DNA of 64,000 bases from Halomonas sp. 7T (GTDB taxonomy: Bacteria; Pseudomonadota; Gammaproteobacteria; Pseudomonadales; Halomonadaceae), in assembly GCF_025643255.1 (NCBI RefSeq), contig NZ_CP087112.1, forward strand, positions 434,001 to 498,000. Reading direction: 5' to 3'. The notes beneath the pieces were generated by a model, which did not search any database, was not told the origin of the DNA, and saw only the letters and a program-made list of their open reading frames with translations. The translations under genes and the position numbers were made by a program. Positions 38,875 to 47,724 of this stretch are shown one piece after another; the first letter of the stretch is position 1; the number at the start of each line of letters is the position of its first letter.

Positions 38875-40076
38875 TACTGCTCTCCTGCTCGTGCTAATTC
38901 ATCCAAAACCGCGCCTTTTACCACCACGCCAAGCAGTCGCTGCTGCTCATCAACCACGGAGATCGGGAAGCTTTTATCGCTAAACATGGCGAATAGATTT
39001 TGCAGCGGTTCTTCAGGAGGCACTTTACGGAAGTCTTGAGTTAGGTAGTCAGTAATCGTTTCAGACTTAGCATCGATAGCCTTACTTGCGGCCTCGGCTT
39101 CTAACAAACCTATTAGGCGGCGATCTCGATCGGTGACATAAATGGAGTCAATGCTATGGTCGCGCATACGGTGCAGTGCCGTACGAGGGCCGTCGCTGTC
39201 GCGGGCAGTGGTACGCACGGGCCGCATAGCGCTTTCAGCGGTCAGAATGCGTGAACGATCGACCCCTTCAATGAAGCGACGTACGTAGTCATCGGCAGGC
39301 TTGGTCAGAATCTCTTCAGGGGTGCCGATTTGCACCACTTCACCGTCTTTGAGTAGCACGATGCGGTCGCCAATGTTGAGCGCTTCATCCAAATCGTGGG
39401 TAATAAAGACGGTAGTTTTCTGCATTTTTGACTGCAGCTGAATAAGTTCTTGCTGCATGTCCTTACGTATCAGCGGGTCAAGGGCTGAGAAGGCTTCATC
39501 CATCAATAGTACGCTGGAGTCATTCGCCAATGCCCGTGCAAGACCAACACGCTGTTGCATACCGCCAGATAGCTGGTTGGGATACGCATCTTCCCAACCA
39601 TCAAGCCCGACTTGCGTTAGCGCATTTTGAGCAATCTTTTGACGTTCTACTTTTTCTACACCACGAATTTCAAGGCCAAACTCGGCGTTCTGCTTCACCG
39701 TTCGGTGTGGAAAAAGAGCAAAGTTTTGGAACACCATTGAAAAGTGGCGGCGGCGACATTCCAGTAGCGCTTTTTCACCGAGCGTCGGAATGTTTTCGCC
39801 GTCGATGATGATTTCGCCTTCAGTGGTTTCGATTAGGCGATTTAGGCAACGGATAAGGGTGGATTTACCCGAGCCTGACAGCCCCATGATTACCAATAAC
39901 TCCCCTTCGTAGACGTCAAAGGAGATATTAGATAAGCCAAGGGTTTGGCCAGTTTTCTCAAGAATTTCAGGGCGTTTTAAACCTTGATCGCGAAGCTCAA
40001 GGGCTTTTTTGGGCTGTTTGCCAAATACCTTGCTTAAGCCGCGCACTTGAATTTTGACAGGGCGTGTTTCTTCCAT
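38874..40076 (-). CDS. proV: Glycine betaine/proline ABC transporter ATP-binding protein
   Basis: ATPase of the osmoprotectant importer, 400 residues as usual. It has Walker A GLSGSGKSTLIR, signature LSGGMQQRVGLARAL, Walker B SVLLMDEAFSALDPL and switch histidine FITHDL. Two CBS domains at about 285-395 (STLHRMR-like IDSIYVTDRDRRLIG and FPISVVDEQQRLLGVVVKG) can sense ionic strength in relatives. It is the first gene of the operon; the 476-base region upstream should hold its promoter. Confidence 0.95.
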   Translation of the reverse strand: MEETRPVKIQVRGLSKVFGKQPKKALELRDQGLKRPEILEKTGQTLGLSNISFDVYEGELLVIMGLSGSGKSTLIRCLNRLIETTEGEIIIDGENIPTLGEKALLECRRRHFSMVFQNFALFPHRTVKQNAEFGLEIRGVEKVERQKIAQNALTQVGLDGWEDAYPNQLSGGMQQRVGLARALANDSSVLLMDEAFSALDPLIRKDMQQELIQLQSKMQKTTVFITHDLDEALNIGDRIVLLKDGEVVQIGTPEEILTKPADDYVRRFIEGVDRSRILTAESAMRPVRTTARDSDGPRTALHRMRDHSIDSIYVTDRDRRLIGLLEAEAASKAIDAKSETITDYLTQDFRKVPPEEPLQNLFAMFSDKSFPISVVDEQQRLLGVVVKGAVLDELARAGEQ

Positions 40077-40552
40077 TAACGATGCCTTTTATGGATATGA
40101 ATCGCCTGACAGCGAACCTTCTAAAAAGTAACGGCAGGCGTTGGTTTATAAGTAGAGATTAATGTTGAATGCATAAATGTATTAACAATTATTATACATA
40201 AGTGCGGGTGGTGTGTCACAAAGGCCCGGCAGGCAGGGCGTTAAACGCTACATGTGCCAAAATTAACCCACCGATTTCTTCACATAAAGGTCAAAACGGC
40301 CTGTGTGTGGTTTATTAAAATTATGATTTTAAAAGTTTTTTATTTTTTTTAAGTCTTTTGGCATGCTGCGTGAAAGGTAGTGGCTAGTGTAAAGGGTATT
40401 TAAATGTCAATTGTTTAACGTTAAATGCAAAAAGCTGCATGACCGTGTTGAGAGTGGTGTGGAAACAGCCACTCACCTAGCGAGATAAACAGTCAGCAAA
40501 ATTGCCCACCCTGCATTAGCGATGTAAACCAGTTTTAACGGAGGCTAGTTTT
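40077..40552. promoter_or_regulatory. AT-rich divergent intergenic region between proV and lipoprotein gene
   Basis: No gene is seen in these 476 bases. They hold a strongly AT-rich core (40312-40352, mostly A and T), a perfect 12-bp palindrome TTTAACGTTAAA at 40414-40425, a small repeat ATGCA-N6-TGCAT right after it, and a stem GAGTGGT/GCCACTC (40452-40474) in the leader of the lipoprotein gene. The region must contain the promoters of proVWX and of the lipoprotein gene. No consensus -35/-10 pair was confidently placed. AT-rich bent DNA of this kind often binds H-NS-like proteins at osmoregulated promoters. Confidence 0.5.
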
Positions 40553-40957
40553 ATGGATAAGCAAGCAAAACCTGCTATCAAGCGCCCGCGCGTATTAACG
40601 CTATGCATGTTGGCAGCTACCGTAAGCACACTAGCGCTTGCAGGCTGTGGTAATAACGATGATGAGCTACCACCAGCGCAACAGCCAGAGCCAATGGAGC
40701 AGGATGCGACGACCCAGCAAGAGCAGGCTCCTGCCCTGGGTGAAGAACCTGCCATGGCAGATGACCCAGGTATGCAAGACCCGGCAATGGATGATTCTGC
40801 GTTAGATGAAAACGCAGCGGCCTCACAAGAGCCTATGCAAAATGAAACAGCGGGCATGGGCACCACTGATCCTGAGGAAGAGCCAGGTTTTGGTGAAGGC
40901 GCAGAGCCTATGCCCGGTGCCGACGAAGACGATGATGAGACCATGCAAGGCCAGTAA
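40553..40957 (+). CDS. Acidic, low-complexity putative lipoprotein 1
   Basis: Not a recognised family. The 134-residue protein has a lipoprotein signal with lipobox LALAGC (C32), so it should be lipid-anchored in the cell envelope. The mature part is very acidic and rich in Pro, Met, Gln, Glu and Asp, with repeated short units such as EEPAMADDPGMQDPAMDD. No fold can be predicted. GGAGG upstream supports the start. A second, shorter lipoprotein of like composition follows on the same strand, suggesting a duplicated pair. Confidence 0.75.
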   Translation: MDKQAKPAIKRPRVLTLCMLAATVSTLALAGCGNNDDELPPAQQPEPMEQDATTQQEQAPALGEEPAMADDPGMQDPAMDDSALDENAAASQEPMQNETAGMGTTDPEEEPGFGEGAEPMPGADEDDDETMQGQ

Positions 40958-40959
40958 CC

Positions 40960-41030
40960 GTTTATCACTCCCTACGATGATAAACCGACCCAGCTGTCTG
41001 TTCCCTGCGGCTGCTCCACACGGTTTATCA
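40960..41030 (+). repeat. Three-copy inverted repeat with alternative hairpins
   Basis: GTTTATCA (40960-40967), its complement TGATAAACCG (40978-40987), and CGGTTTATCA (41021-41030). The middle copy can pair with either outer copy (8 bp or 10 bp), so the two hairpins exclude each other. They lie just after lipoprotein 1 and before a terminator. Confidence 0.6.
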
Positions 41031-41037
41031 TCCTTTT

Positions 41038-41062
41038 CCCTCGCGCCCGCGGGGGTTTTTTT
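41038..41062 (+). terminator. Rho-independent terminator after lipoprotein 1
   Basis: CCCTCGC pairs with GCGGGGG (one T-G pair, loop GCCC) and is followed by seven Ts. Confidence 0.8.
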
Positions 41063-41183
41063 GTTGCTAGCATAATCACGTGCACAAACCGTGAGTGCAT
41101 CGATACAGGGTAAGTTTGGTAAAAGGCTCTATCAGCCACTATGTGAAAAAGTAGTTAGCCCCCAACAAAGGAAGGAGCATGAC

Positions 41184-41402
41184 ATGATGTCACGATTAGG
41201 CCACGTACGTGGATTAGCGCTACTGTTTAGCGCGTTGCTAATGGCGGGAGTGTTGGCAGGTTGCGGTGATACAGCAGAAGCCCCTCCCACGACAGATTCG
41301 GAGGATTTGATCTCTGATGATCCCCAAGAGCCCATGGATACAGGGCCAATGTCTAACGATGGAGAGACGCCCGGAGAAGCGCCTGGTGGTGTGACAGAGT
41401 AA
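41184..41402 (+). CDS. Small acidic putative lipoprotein 2
   Basis: A 72-residue protein with lipobox VLAGC (C27) and a short mature part of about 46 residues rich in Glu, Asp, Pro, Gly and Thr (SEDLISDDPQEPMDTGPM). It resembles lipoprotein 1 in layout and composition (both start the mature part with CG and an acidic stretch), which suggests a common origin, though the similarity is too short to prove it. AAGGAG six bases before ATG 41184 decides the start. The function is unknown. Confidence 0.7.
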   Translation: MMSRLGHVRGLALLFSALLMAGVLAGCGDTAEAPPTTDSEDLISDDPQEPMDTGPMSNDGETPGEAPGGVTE

Positions 41403-41411
41403 ACAAGCCAC

Positions 41412-41437
41412 TGCCGGTCGCTCAACGACGACCGGCA
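41412..41437. terminator. Hairpin between lipoprotein 2 and the response regulator
   Basis: Perfect 9-bp stem TGCCGGTCG / CGACCGGCA with an eight-base loop between convergent genes. It lacks a T run on either side, so termination is plausible but not certain. Confidence 0.5.
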
Positions 41438-41459
41438 TACTGCTATTACGATAGCGCCA

Positions 41460-42878
41460 CTACTCTTCGCTATCTTCCAAGCGGCGGTAAAGCGTGCGGC
41501 GAGCAATGCCCAACACTTCGGCTGTGCGCCGTTTATTGCCCCCTGTCGCTTCTAGCACCTTACGGATATAACGTTTCTCCACCTCTTCCAGGCTAGGCCA
41601 GCGTGCGGGAGCCGGTGCTGGCACGTGGTTGCCGGGTAACACTTCTCCACTTACCGTCGGTGCCATTTCACTCACGCTTTCCTGACTGGTTTGTTCGCGT
41701 AGCCGTTCAGGCAGATCCTGATGCTGCATCACGCCTTCTTCGCTTAACGTGACAGCACGCATAATGGCATTTTCAAGCTCGCGTACATTTCCGGGGTAGG
41801 GGTAGTTGAGCAAGCTATTAAGCGCTTCTGGCTCAATCTGCTCAATGTGCTTTTCCTGGGCCTCAGCAAGCTTGTCGATGAGCGCAAAAATAAGGTGTTC
41901 GATGTCACTTCCACGCTCGCGTAGCGGCGGGATCCGCAACGAAAAGGTTTCCAAGCGGTAGAACAAGTCGCTACGAAAATTCTCCTGTTCAATTTCTTTG
42001 TCTAGGTTACGGTGAGTGGCGGCAATAATACGCACATCAACGGCTTCTTCACGTTCGCCCCCTACCGGGCGCACGGTTTTTTCCTGTAAGGCACGCAGTA
42101 GCTTAGCTTGCAGATTAATGGGCATTTCACCAATTTCATCTAAAAACAGGCTGCCGCCTTGGGCACTTTGGAAAAGCCCTTTGCGTGCTTCATTCGCGCC
42201 GGTAAACGCACCTTTAACATGACCAAAAAACTCACTCTCCATCAGGTCTGCAGGAATGCTGGCGCAGTTAACCGGCACAAACGGCGCATCGTGGCGTGGA
42301 CTTTCTTGATGAATTGCGCGAGCAAGTAGCTCTTTACCGGTACCGCTCTCGCCTAAAATAAGAATAGGAGCGTCGCTTTTGGCAAGCCGCGAGGCGTCAT
42401 GAAACAGCGCCTGCATAATATTGCTTTTCCCGACAATGCCATGGAAATGGCTAAGCTTGGCCTCTTCATGGGAAGTCGATAAACGCTGGCGCTCCAGTAC
42501 ACGAAATACGGCCTCGCGAATGGCGTCTAAATCGAGTGGTTTGGTAAGAAAATCATCTGCACCCAGCTTAAGTGCTTCTACCGCCTGATCAATCGTGCCA
42601 AACGCCGTAATCACAATAATGCCGAGTTCGCTGCCGCTGTTACGCAGCTGTTGAAGGAGCTGAATGCCAGTCATTCCAGGAAGACGTACATCCGTAATCA
42701 TCATCGCCACAGGTGTGTGGCTAAGAAGTGCCAGGGCGTCTTCTGCACTGGGAACGCCTAGCGTTTCGTAGCCCGCGTCGTTGAGCTCTTCTTCTAATAA
42801 CTCACGTATAGCGGCGTCATCCTCCACCACCAACAAAGGTAAAAGGTGTTCCTGATGGGTCACAAACGTTGTCCTCAA
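41460..42878 (-). CDS. Sigma-54-dependent response regulator (NtrC family)
   Basis: The 472-residue activator has three domains. The receiver has its phospho-acceptor D63 in MITDVRLPGMTG. The AAA+ domain has Walker A GESGTGKELLARAI, the sigma-54-contact loop FFGHVKGAFTGANEA and Walker B GGSLFLDEIGEMP. The Fis-type HTH at the end reads TGGNKRRTAEVLGIARRTLY. It is coupled to the sensor kinase by a four-base overlap. The target operon is unknown; no sigma-54 promoter was found nearby on inspection. Confidence 0.94.
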   Translation of the reverse strand: MRTTFVTHQEHLLPLLVVEDDAAIRELLEEELNDAGYETLGVPSAEDALALLSHTPVAMMITDVRLPGMTGIQLLQQLRNSGSELGIIVITAFGTIDQAVEALKLGADDFLTKPLDLDAIREAVFRVLERQRLSTSHEEAKLSHFHGIVGKSNIMQALFHDASRLAKSDAPILILGESGTGKELLARAIHQESPRHDAPFVPVNCASIPADLMESEFFGHVKGAFTGANEARKGLFQSAQGGSLFLDEIGEMPINLQAKLLRALQEKTVRPVGGEREEAVDVRIIAATHRNLDKEIEQENFRSDLFYRLETFSLRIPPLRERGSDIEHLIFALIDKLAEAQEKHIEQIEPEALNSLLNYPYPGNVRELENAIMRAVTLSEEGVMQHQDLPERLREQTSQESVSEMAPTVSGEVLPGNHVPAPAPARWPSLEEVEKRYIRKVLEATGGNKRRTAEVLGIARRTLYRRLEDSEE

Positions 42879-44320
42879 GCGGATGCGGTTTCACTAAGGG
42901 GTAGCGTAATCTCAAAGCCAGCGCCACCAAGGCTGCTGTTAAATACGCCAATCGTCCCGCCGTGGTCGTTAATAATGCGATGCACCATTGATAGTCCTAA
43001 CCCGCTACCTTGCCCCACGGGCTTCGTGGTAAAGAAGGGGTCAAATACTTTGTGGTGATCTGCTGTTGGGATGCCCGGTCCGTTGTCCTCGACCCAAAGC
43101 GTTAACTCTTCACTATGCTGCTCTGCACGTACTTGAATAAGGCTTACACCAGGCGCTTGGGCAGCATTGCGCAATAAATTGGTTAACACCTGCACAATTT
43201 GCTGACCATTGACCAACAAATGGGGGGACGATGCAGGCAGATCAACGTCTAGACGAATATTTCTCGGCTCAAGCTCCTCTTCGACTAGCTCGCTGGCGCT
43301 TAGAATAAGCTGATCGAGGGCTTGGTTATCTTTCTCTACGTTATGTTGCCGGCCTAACTCCATCAGTTGACGCACAATCTCGACAATTCGCTCTACCTCA
43401 CCGCGTATACGGCCAAGTTTTGCCCGCTCATCATCGCCAATCACTTCTCGCCGAGCTAAACGCTGGGCTTGGCCGTTAATGACGGTGAGCGGTGCGCCGA
43501 TTTCATGGGCAACCCCGGCGGCAAGTACGCCTAATTCGGCAAGCTTTTTAGATTTGCGCAGGCGTTTTTCTAGCTCGATCTCACGCCGCTGGCGAGCATC
43601 TATATCGCGGTCTTTTTCTGCCATGGCGTCTAGCATGCCGTTAAGCCCAGAGGCTAAACGGCGGTACTCAATCGGCCCGTCAACGGTGGCACGCTGGCTG
43701 CGATCGCCGCCTTCTACTAATAGCATGACGCGGAGCAGCCGGTTAAGTGGCCGTTCGATATAGTGGCGAAACCCCCACCAAATACTGAATACAATACCTG
43801 CCGCGCCAATCACAAACACCAGCACCGCGACAACACTGATAAAGCCCGTGTAATTTTCGATGCCGGTATTGAGACGGTTTACCTGCAGCACGCCTTGCAC
43901 GGTGCCATCCTGAGCGCGCAGCGGTGTTAGCGCAGCGTAGTATGTCCATCCTTCTTGCTGGCGATAACTGCTGTAAAGGTCATCACTCTCGATAACCTGG
44001 CGAATCTCTTCTGGGGTAAACAGGTTTTTACCCAAACCCAGCCCGTAGACCTCTCGCCCTTGTGTATCAAATACGTAGGCACCGTAGATGCGATGAAAAG
44101 CGAAGGCAGACTGCAGTGCCTCTTCTAGCGGCGTCCCACTATCTCGCGCTACGGCATAGCTTAACGAGGAGCTTAGCGCCCGGGTGATAATGTCGACTTC
44201 CGTTTGTAGCTTAGAGCGCACGTTATCTTCCAGTGACTTAATAGCCACGAGGCTAAACACCACCAACACGACAAACAGCGGAACAATCACCGTTAAGATA
44301 ATTAAGTTACGTAGTCGCAT
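42875..44320 (-). CDS. Sensor histidine kinase, partner of the NtrC-type regulator
   Basis: Membrane kinase of 481 residues. A first membrane helix (about 7-27) and a second (about 160-183) enclose a periplasmic sensing region with GRE-VYGLGLGKN. A HAMP linker follows. The phospho-acceptor is H272 in GVAHEIGAPLTVI, where most kinases have HEIRNPL or HEINNPL. The ATP-binding boxes are NLLRNAAQAPG, VEDNGPGIP, DPFFTTKPVGQGSGLGLSM and GGTIGV. The layout resembles ZraS/HydH-type sensors. The signal is unknown. Confidence 0.92.
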   Translation of the reverse strand: MRLRNLIILTVIVPLFVVLVVFSLVAIKSLEDNVRSKLQTEVDIITRALSSSLSYAVARDSGTPLEEALQSAFAFHRIYGAYVFDTQGREVYGLGLGKNLFTPEEIRQVIESDDLYSSYRQQEGWTYYAALTPLRAQDGTVQGVLQVNRLNTGIENYTGFISVVAVLVFVIGAAGIVFSIWWGFRHYIERPLNRLLRVMLLVEGGDRSQRATVDGPIEYRRLASGLNGMLDAMAEKDRDIDARQRREIELEKRLRKSKKLAELGVLAAGVAHEIGAPLTVINGQAQRLARREVIGDDERAKLGRIRGEVERIVEIVRQLMELGRQHNVEKDNQALDQLILSASELVEEELEPRNIRLDVDLPASSPHLLVNGQQIVQVLTNLLRNAAQAPGVSLIQVRAEQHSEELTLWVEDNGPGIPTADHHKVFDPFFTTKPVGQGSGLGLSMVHRIINDHGGTIGVFNSSLGGAGFEITLPLSETASA

Positions 44321-44430
44321 TATGCATCCGCGTTCGGGTGGGTGACCATAACATAGAGCTTAAAATAGGGCTTAAAGATAGCGCGTACAAACAGTGTTTG
44401 CCTTGCCTTCAAGCGCAGCGTGGCAAATAG

Positions 44431-45639
44431 TTAGTTCGCTACGTGCAAGCGATAAAGACTGCCCTGGTTGCTATCGGTTAGCAAGTAAAGGGCATTGTCC
44501 GGCCCTTGGCGCACATCGCGTATGCGGCCTATGTGGCCGTCAAGAAGGGTCTCTTCACTTACAACGTTGCTACCTTCTAGTTGCAGACGCAGCAAGGTTT
44601 CACTAGCGAGGCCACCCGCCAGCAGGCTGCCTTGCCAGGGACCAAAGGCATCGCTGGTGACTTCGGCAAGACCGGAGGGGGCAAAGCGACCCTCAAAACG
44701 GTACACCGGGTCTTCCATGCCGGGTTTTGAACGCACGCCAATAGGCTCGTTGGTAGCGTAGTCGTTGCCTAAGCTTACTTCTGGCCAGCCATAGTTGTTG
44801 CCAGGTACGATCTGGTTCAACTCATCGCCGGTGCGCGGGCCGTGTTCGGTGGCCCAGGGTTCACCATTGCTGAGCACGGTCATGCCCTGAATATTACGAT
44901 TGCCCAGGGTGTAAATTTCATCCAGCGTGTTGCTGTCATCCACAAACGGGTTGTCGTCCGGGGCTTCGCCGGTTTCGGTGAGCCGAAGCGTAGAACCTGC
45001 GTGGTCATCGCTGGCTTGAGCGCGGGAGGGGTCGACGCCACGGTCGCCAATGCTCATCAGCAGCGTGCCATCCTGAAGCCAGGCCAAGCGGGAGCCGTAA
45101 TGCCGACCGGGAGAGGAAGCGCGATCCTGCTCGAACAAGTGCTCAACGTCGCCTAGGGAATCCCCCTGCCACTTAACACGAGAGAGGGCAGAGCGGCTTT
45201 GGCGGCCTTCCGGCTTACTCCAGGTGAAGTAAATCCAGTCGTGCTCGCCGTCGCCAAACTCAGGGTGTAACGCTACGTCGAGCAGTCCCCCTTGGCCATT
45301 TTGACTCACGTCGGGCATGCCTGCCAGTCGTTGCGATTCGCCAGTGGCGTGTACAAGGTTTAACGCGCCGCTTCGTTCACTCACTAGATAGCGGCCGTCG
45401 GGAAGAAACGCCACCGCCCAGGGATTCTCAAACCCCCCGGCCACCCGCTCTATGGTGATCGCGAAGTGATCGGTTTCCAGCGCGCGGTGCACAACCTCCG
45501 CGTAGGCAGCATTGGCGAAGAGTAGGCCCGCCAACGAGGGGGCTACCCAACGTGCTGCCAGTACACGTAACAAGCAGCGCGGTGTCGTTTGCGGTCGAGC
45601 GGATATGAGGTGTCGCGTTGGCATGGTGTGCATGGGCAT
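44431..45639 (-). CDS. PQQ-dependent sugar dehydrogenase family protein (Asd/YliI-like)
   Basis: Periplasmic six-bladed beta-propeller of the soluble aldose/glucose dehydrogenase family, 402 residues. A long N-terminal segment contains a signal peptide ending near AYA/E (residue 47). Blade motifs include GGFENPWAVAFLPDGRYLVS, NGQGGLLDVALHPEF with the catalytic-histidine region, LLMSIGDRGVDPSRAQ, YTLGNRNIQGM and EHGPRTGDELNQIVPGNNYG. The start is supported by GAGGA upstream. Enzymes of this family oxidise aldoses with PQQ. No PQQ synthesis genes are in the window. Confidence 0.9.
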   Translation of the reverse strand: MPMHTMPTRHLISARPQTTPRCLLRVLAARWVAPSLAGLLFANAAYAEVVHRALETDHFAITIERVAGGFENPWAVAFLPDGRYLVSERSGALNLVHATGESQRLAGMPDVSQNGQGGLLDVALHPEFGDGEHDWIYFTWSKPEGRQSRSALSRVKWQGDSLGDVEHLFEQDRASSPGRHYGSRLAWLQDGTLLMSIGDRGVDPSRAQASDDHAGSTLRLTETGEAPDDNPFVDDSNTLDEIYTLGNRNIQGMTVLSNGEPWATEHGPRTGDELNQIVPGNNYGWPEVSLGNDYATNEPIGVRSKPGMEDPVYRFEGRFAPSGLAEVTSDAFGPWQGSLLAGGLASETLLRLQLEGSNVVSEETLLDGHIGRIRDVRQGPDNALYLLTDSNQGSLYRLHVAN

Positions 45640-45715
45640 CGTTTGTCCTCGGTTAGCGCGGAGTCAGTGTAGTAGTCTAGCAGTGACTGCCTTAAACGGG
45701 CGGGGGTTCCCGTCG

Positions 45716-46591
45716 CTACATTAGTAGCGCCAGGAGTGCCGGTAAGTAGAACAGCGCCATTAGCGTTGAGCAGAAGACGAGGCTTGCCACATAGGCAGGT
45801 TCGCGCTGGGCACGTTGGGCAAACAGGTAGTTGAAGACCGCCACCGGCATACACATCTGCACTACTAAAATGTTCTGCGCCAGCGGCGGTAGGCCTAGCC
45901 AGCCGGCAATGAACCAAGCAGCCGTGGCGGCCAGCGGAATACGGATGAGGCTAAAGCCGACGCCAGAGCGCAGGCTTTTCACCTGAATACTGGCCAGCGA
46001 CACGCCTAGCGTGATGAGCATCAGAGGCACGGTAAAGCCCGACATAAGGTCTACCGTATTGGCCATCCACAGGGGCAGTGAGGTATCGGTGAGCAACAGC
46101 GTCATAGAAATGACGATGGCATACACCGTTGGGGTACTGAGCAGTGTTTTTATCGGGCTACCGTTGCTGCTTAGCACGGCCCCCAAGGTGAACTGAAACA
46201 GCGAAACCGTCACCATCACTGTAATACCGTAGGCAAACCCCGCGCTGCCGAAAGCGTACAGCACCACCGGCAACCCCATGTTGCCGGTGTTGGGGTACAT
46301 CATCGGCGCAATCAGCACCCGCCAATCGCGGCGCAGTAGCTTTGCGACGGCAAAGCTGGCGGCGCCCATGCTCATAATGACGAGGGCCGAGGCAAGCATC
46401 ACTTGCCCAAACGTGCTGGCATCGATGGCCGCCCCGGAGAGTGACGCCAGCACTAACGCAGGAGTGCCAATATTGAAAACGAGGCGCGTCACAAAATCGA
46501 CCGGGTAGGGTTGGCCGAGACGAACCCATAAAAAGCCCAGTCCGGCACCGGCCAGCACGGGTGCCATGACGGCGAAGAGTTCAGCGAGCAT
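45716..46591 (-). CDS. AEC-family transporter
   Basis: Membrane carrier of 291 residues with about ten hydrophobic segments in the auxin efflux carrier superfamily (bile/arsenite/riboflavin-like fold). Typical stretches are PVLAGAGLGFLWVRLG, MMYPNTGNMGLPVVLYAFG and VVQMCMPVAVFNYLFAQRA. Bacterial members carry malonate, malate or amino acids; the substrate is not evident here. It lies 69 bases downstream of a LysR gene on the same strand. Confidence 0.9.
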   Translation of the reverse strand: MLAELFAVMAPVLAGAGLGFLWVRLGQPYPVDFVTRLVFNIGTPALVLASLSGAAIDASTFGQVMLASALVIMSMGAASFAVAKLLRRDWRVLIAPMMYPNTGNMGLPVVLYAFGSAGFAYGITVMVTVSLFQFTLGAVLSSNGSPIKTLLSTPTVYAIVISMTLLLTDTSLPLWMANTVDLMSGFTVPLMLITLGVSLASIQVKSLRSGVGFSLIRIPLAATAAWFIAGWLGLPPLAQNILVVQMCMPVAVFNYLFAQRAQREPAYVASLVFCSTLMALFYLPALLALLM

Positions 46592-46660
46592 TATGGTTCC
46601 TTGACGATCATCGGCTGCCTATTGTGGATAATTAGGCGGCTAACTGGCAAGGCGAATCTT

Positions 46661-47584
46661 TTAACCAGAGTGAACGGCTTCTGTACGGGTTTGCCACGCG
46701 GCGGGTACCTGCTCGCGCAAAAATGCCAGTAGGGCGTTTACCCGGCTAGAGTGGTGCCCGTAGGCGTACAGCAGCGTGACAGGGAGCGGAGCAGGCTCCC
46801 AACCTGGCAAACAGTTTATCAAATCGCCGGGATGATGCCGTTCGCGTCCTTCAACCACCCAATGTGGCAGCAAGCCGATCCCCTGACCGTAAGCAATGGC
46901 ATCAATGTGCAGCGCCGTGAGATCCACTCGCAGCCGCGAGCGGGGTGCATTAAAGAAGTAATCAGCGTGTTCTGGATGATGCAGCAATAGGCCGCTGGAG
47001 GCGGTATCCAACAGGTCGATCCAAGCGTGTGCGTCAAGCTCGTTGGGGTGCTGCGGGGTTCCTGCATTAGCCAGATAGCGCGGGTTGGCGTAAAGACCAC
47101 GGGTGAGATGGCCTAAACGCTCTTGATTCAGGCCGCACTCATGGGTGGCGCCTAGCCAAATGTGCACGCTGTTGCTGTGCATTTTCGTCGGCGGCGTTTC
47201 CCGGGTATGCAGCGTTAGTTCGACTTTGGGATAACGGGTTAAAAATGCATCCATTACCCCCGCCATCCACCCCCGAGCCAGGGCGCCGTGTACCTCTAAC
47301 GTGACTTTACCGCTGATCTCCTCGCGCAGCTCTGCCAGGGCCTCTTGGCTGTGGGCGGCCATGGCCAGCAGCTCGATGCAGTAGTGATGAAACAGTAGGC
47401 CCGCTTCGGTAGGAATCAAACGATTTGCCTGGCGACGCAGCAGCGGCTGCTTGAGTCGAACCTCTAGCTGGCTAATTCGGCGGCTTAAGGTAGATTTTGC
47501 AAGCCCGAGCTTCTGTGCGCTGCGCGTCAAGCTGCCGGTGGTCATCACGTCGGCAAAGGCGGCAAGTTCATCAAAATCGTACAT
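46661..47584 (-). CDS. LysR-family transcriptional regulator
   Basis: The 307-residue regulator has the HTH stretches FADVMTTGSLTRSAQKLGLA, KSTLSRRISQLE and NRLIPTEAGLL, then an effector domain with the DALLTRYPKVELTLHTRE-like segment. It is close to the group of small-genome-neighbourhood LysR regulators that control the adjacent carrier. Here the AEC gene lies downstream in the same direction, so a common transcript is possible. An alternative GTG start lies 12 bases upstream. No good ribosome binding site is seen for either. Confidence 0.88.
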   Translation of the reverse strand: MYDFDELAAFADVMTTGSLTRSAQKLGLAKSTLSRRISQLEVRLKQPLLRRQANRLIPTEAGLLFHHYCIELLAMAAHSQEALAELREEISGKVTLEVHGALARGWMAGVMDAFLTRYPKVELTLHTRETPPTKMHSNSVHIWLGATHECGLNQERLGHLTRGLYANPRYLANAGTPQHPNELDAHAWIDLLDTASSGLLLHHPEHADYFFNAPRSRLRVDLTALHIDAIAYGQGIGLLPHWVVEGRERHHPGDLINCLPGWEPAPLPVTLLYAYGHHSSRVNALLAFLREQVPAAWQTRTEAVHSG

Positions 47585-47696
47585 AGTCGGAGCCACTGGA
47601 GAAACGGAGGCGCTATTGTGCCATTTAATTTATTGAATGAAAATAATTGCTATTTGTGTTCCGGTTTTTTTGGACACATATTTCTGCCGTTGGATG

Positions 47697-47718
47697 GCGG
47701 CCACCCTTGGGTGGCCGC
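47697..47718. terminator. Perfect hairpin after the RND pump gene
   Basis: GCGGCCACCC and GGGTGGCCGC pair over ten bases with two bases between. A T-rich tail (GTTTTGTT) lies on the plus-strand side only, so it fits poorly as terminator for the minus-strand pump gene. It may still end that transcript or stabilise its 3' end. Confidence 0.5.
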
Positions 47719-47724
47719 GTTTTG

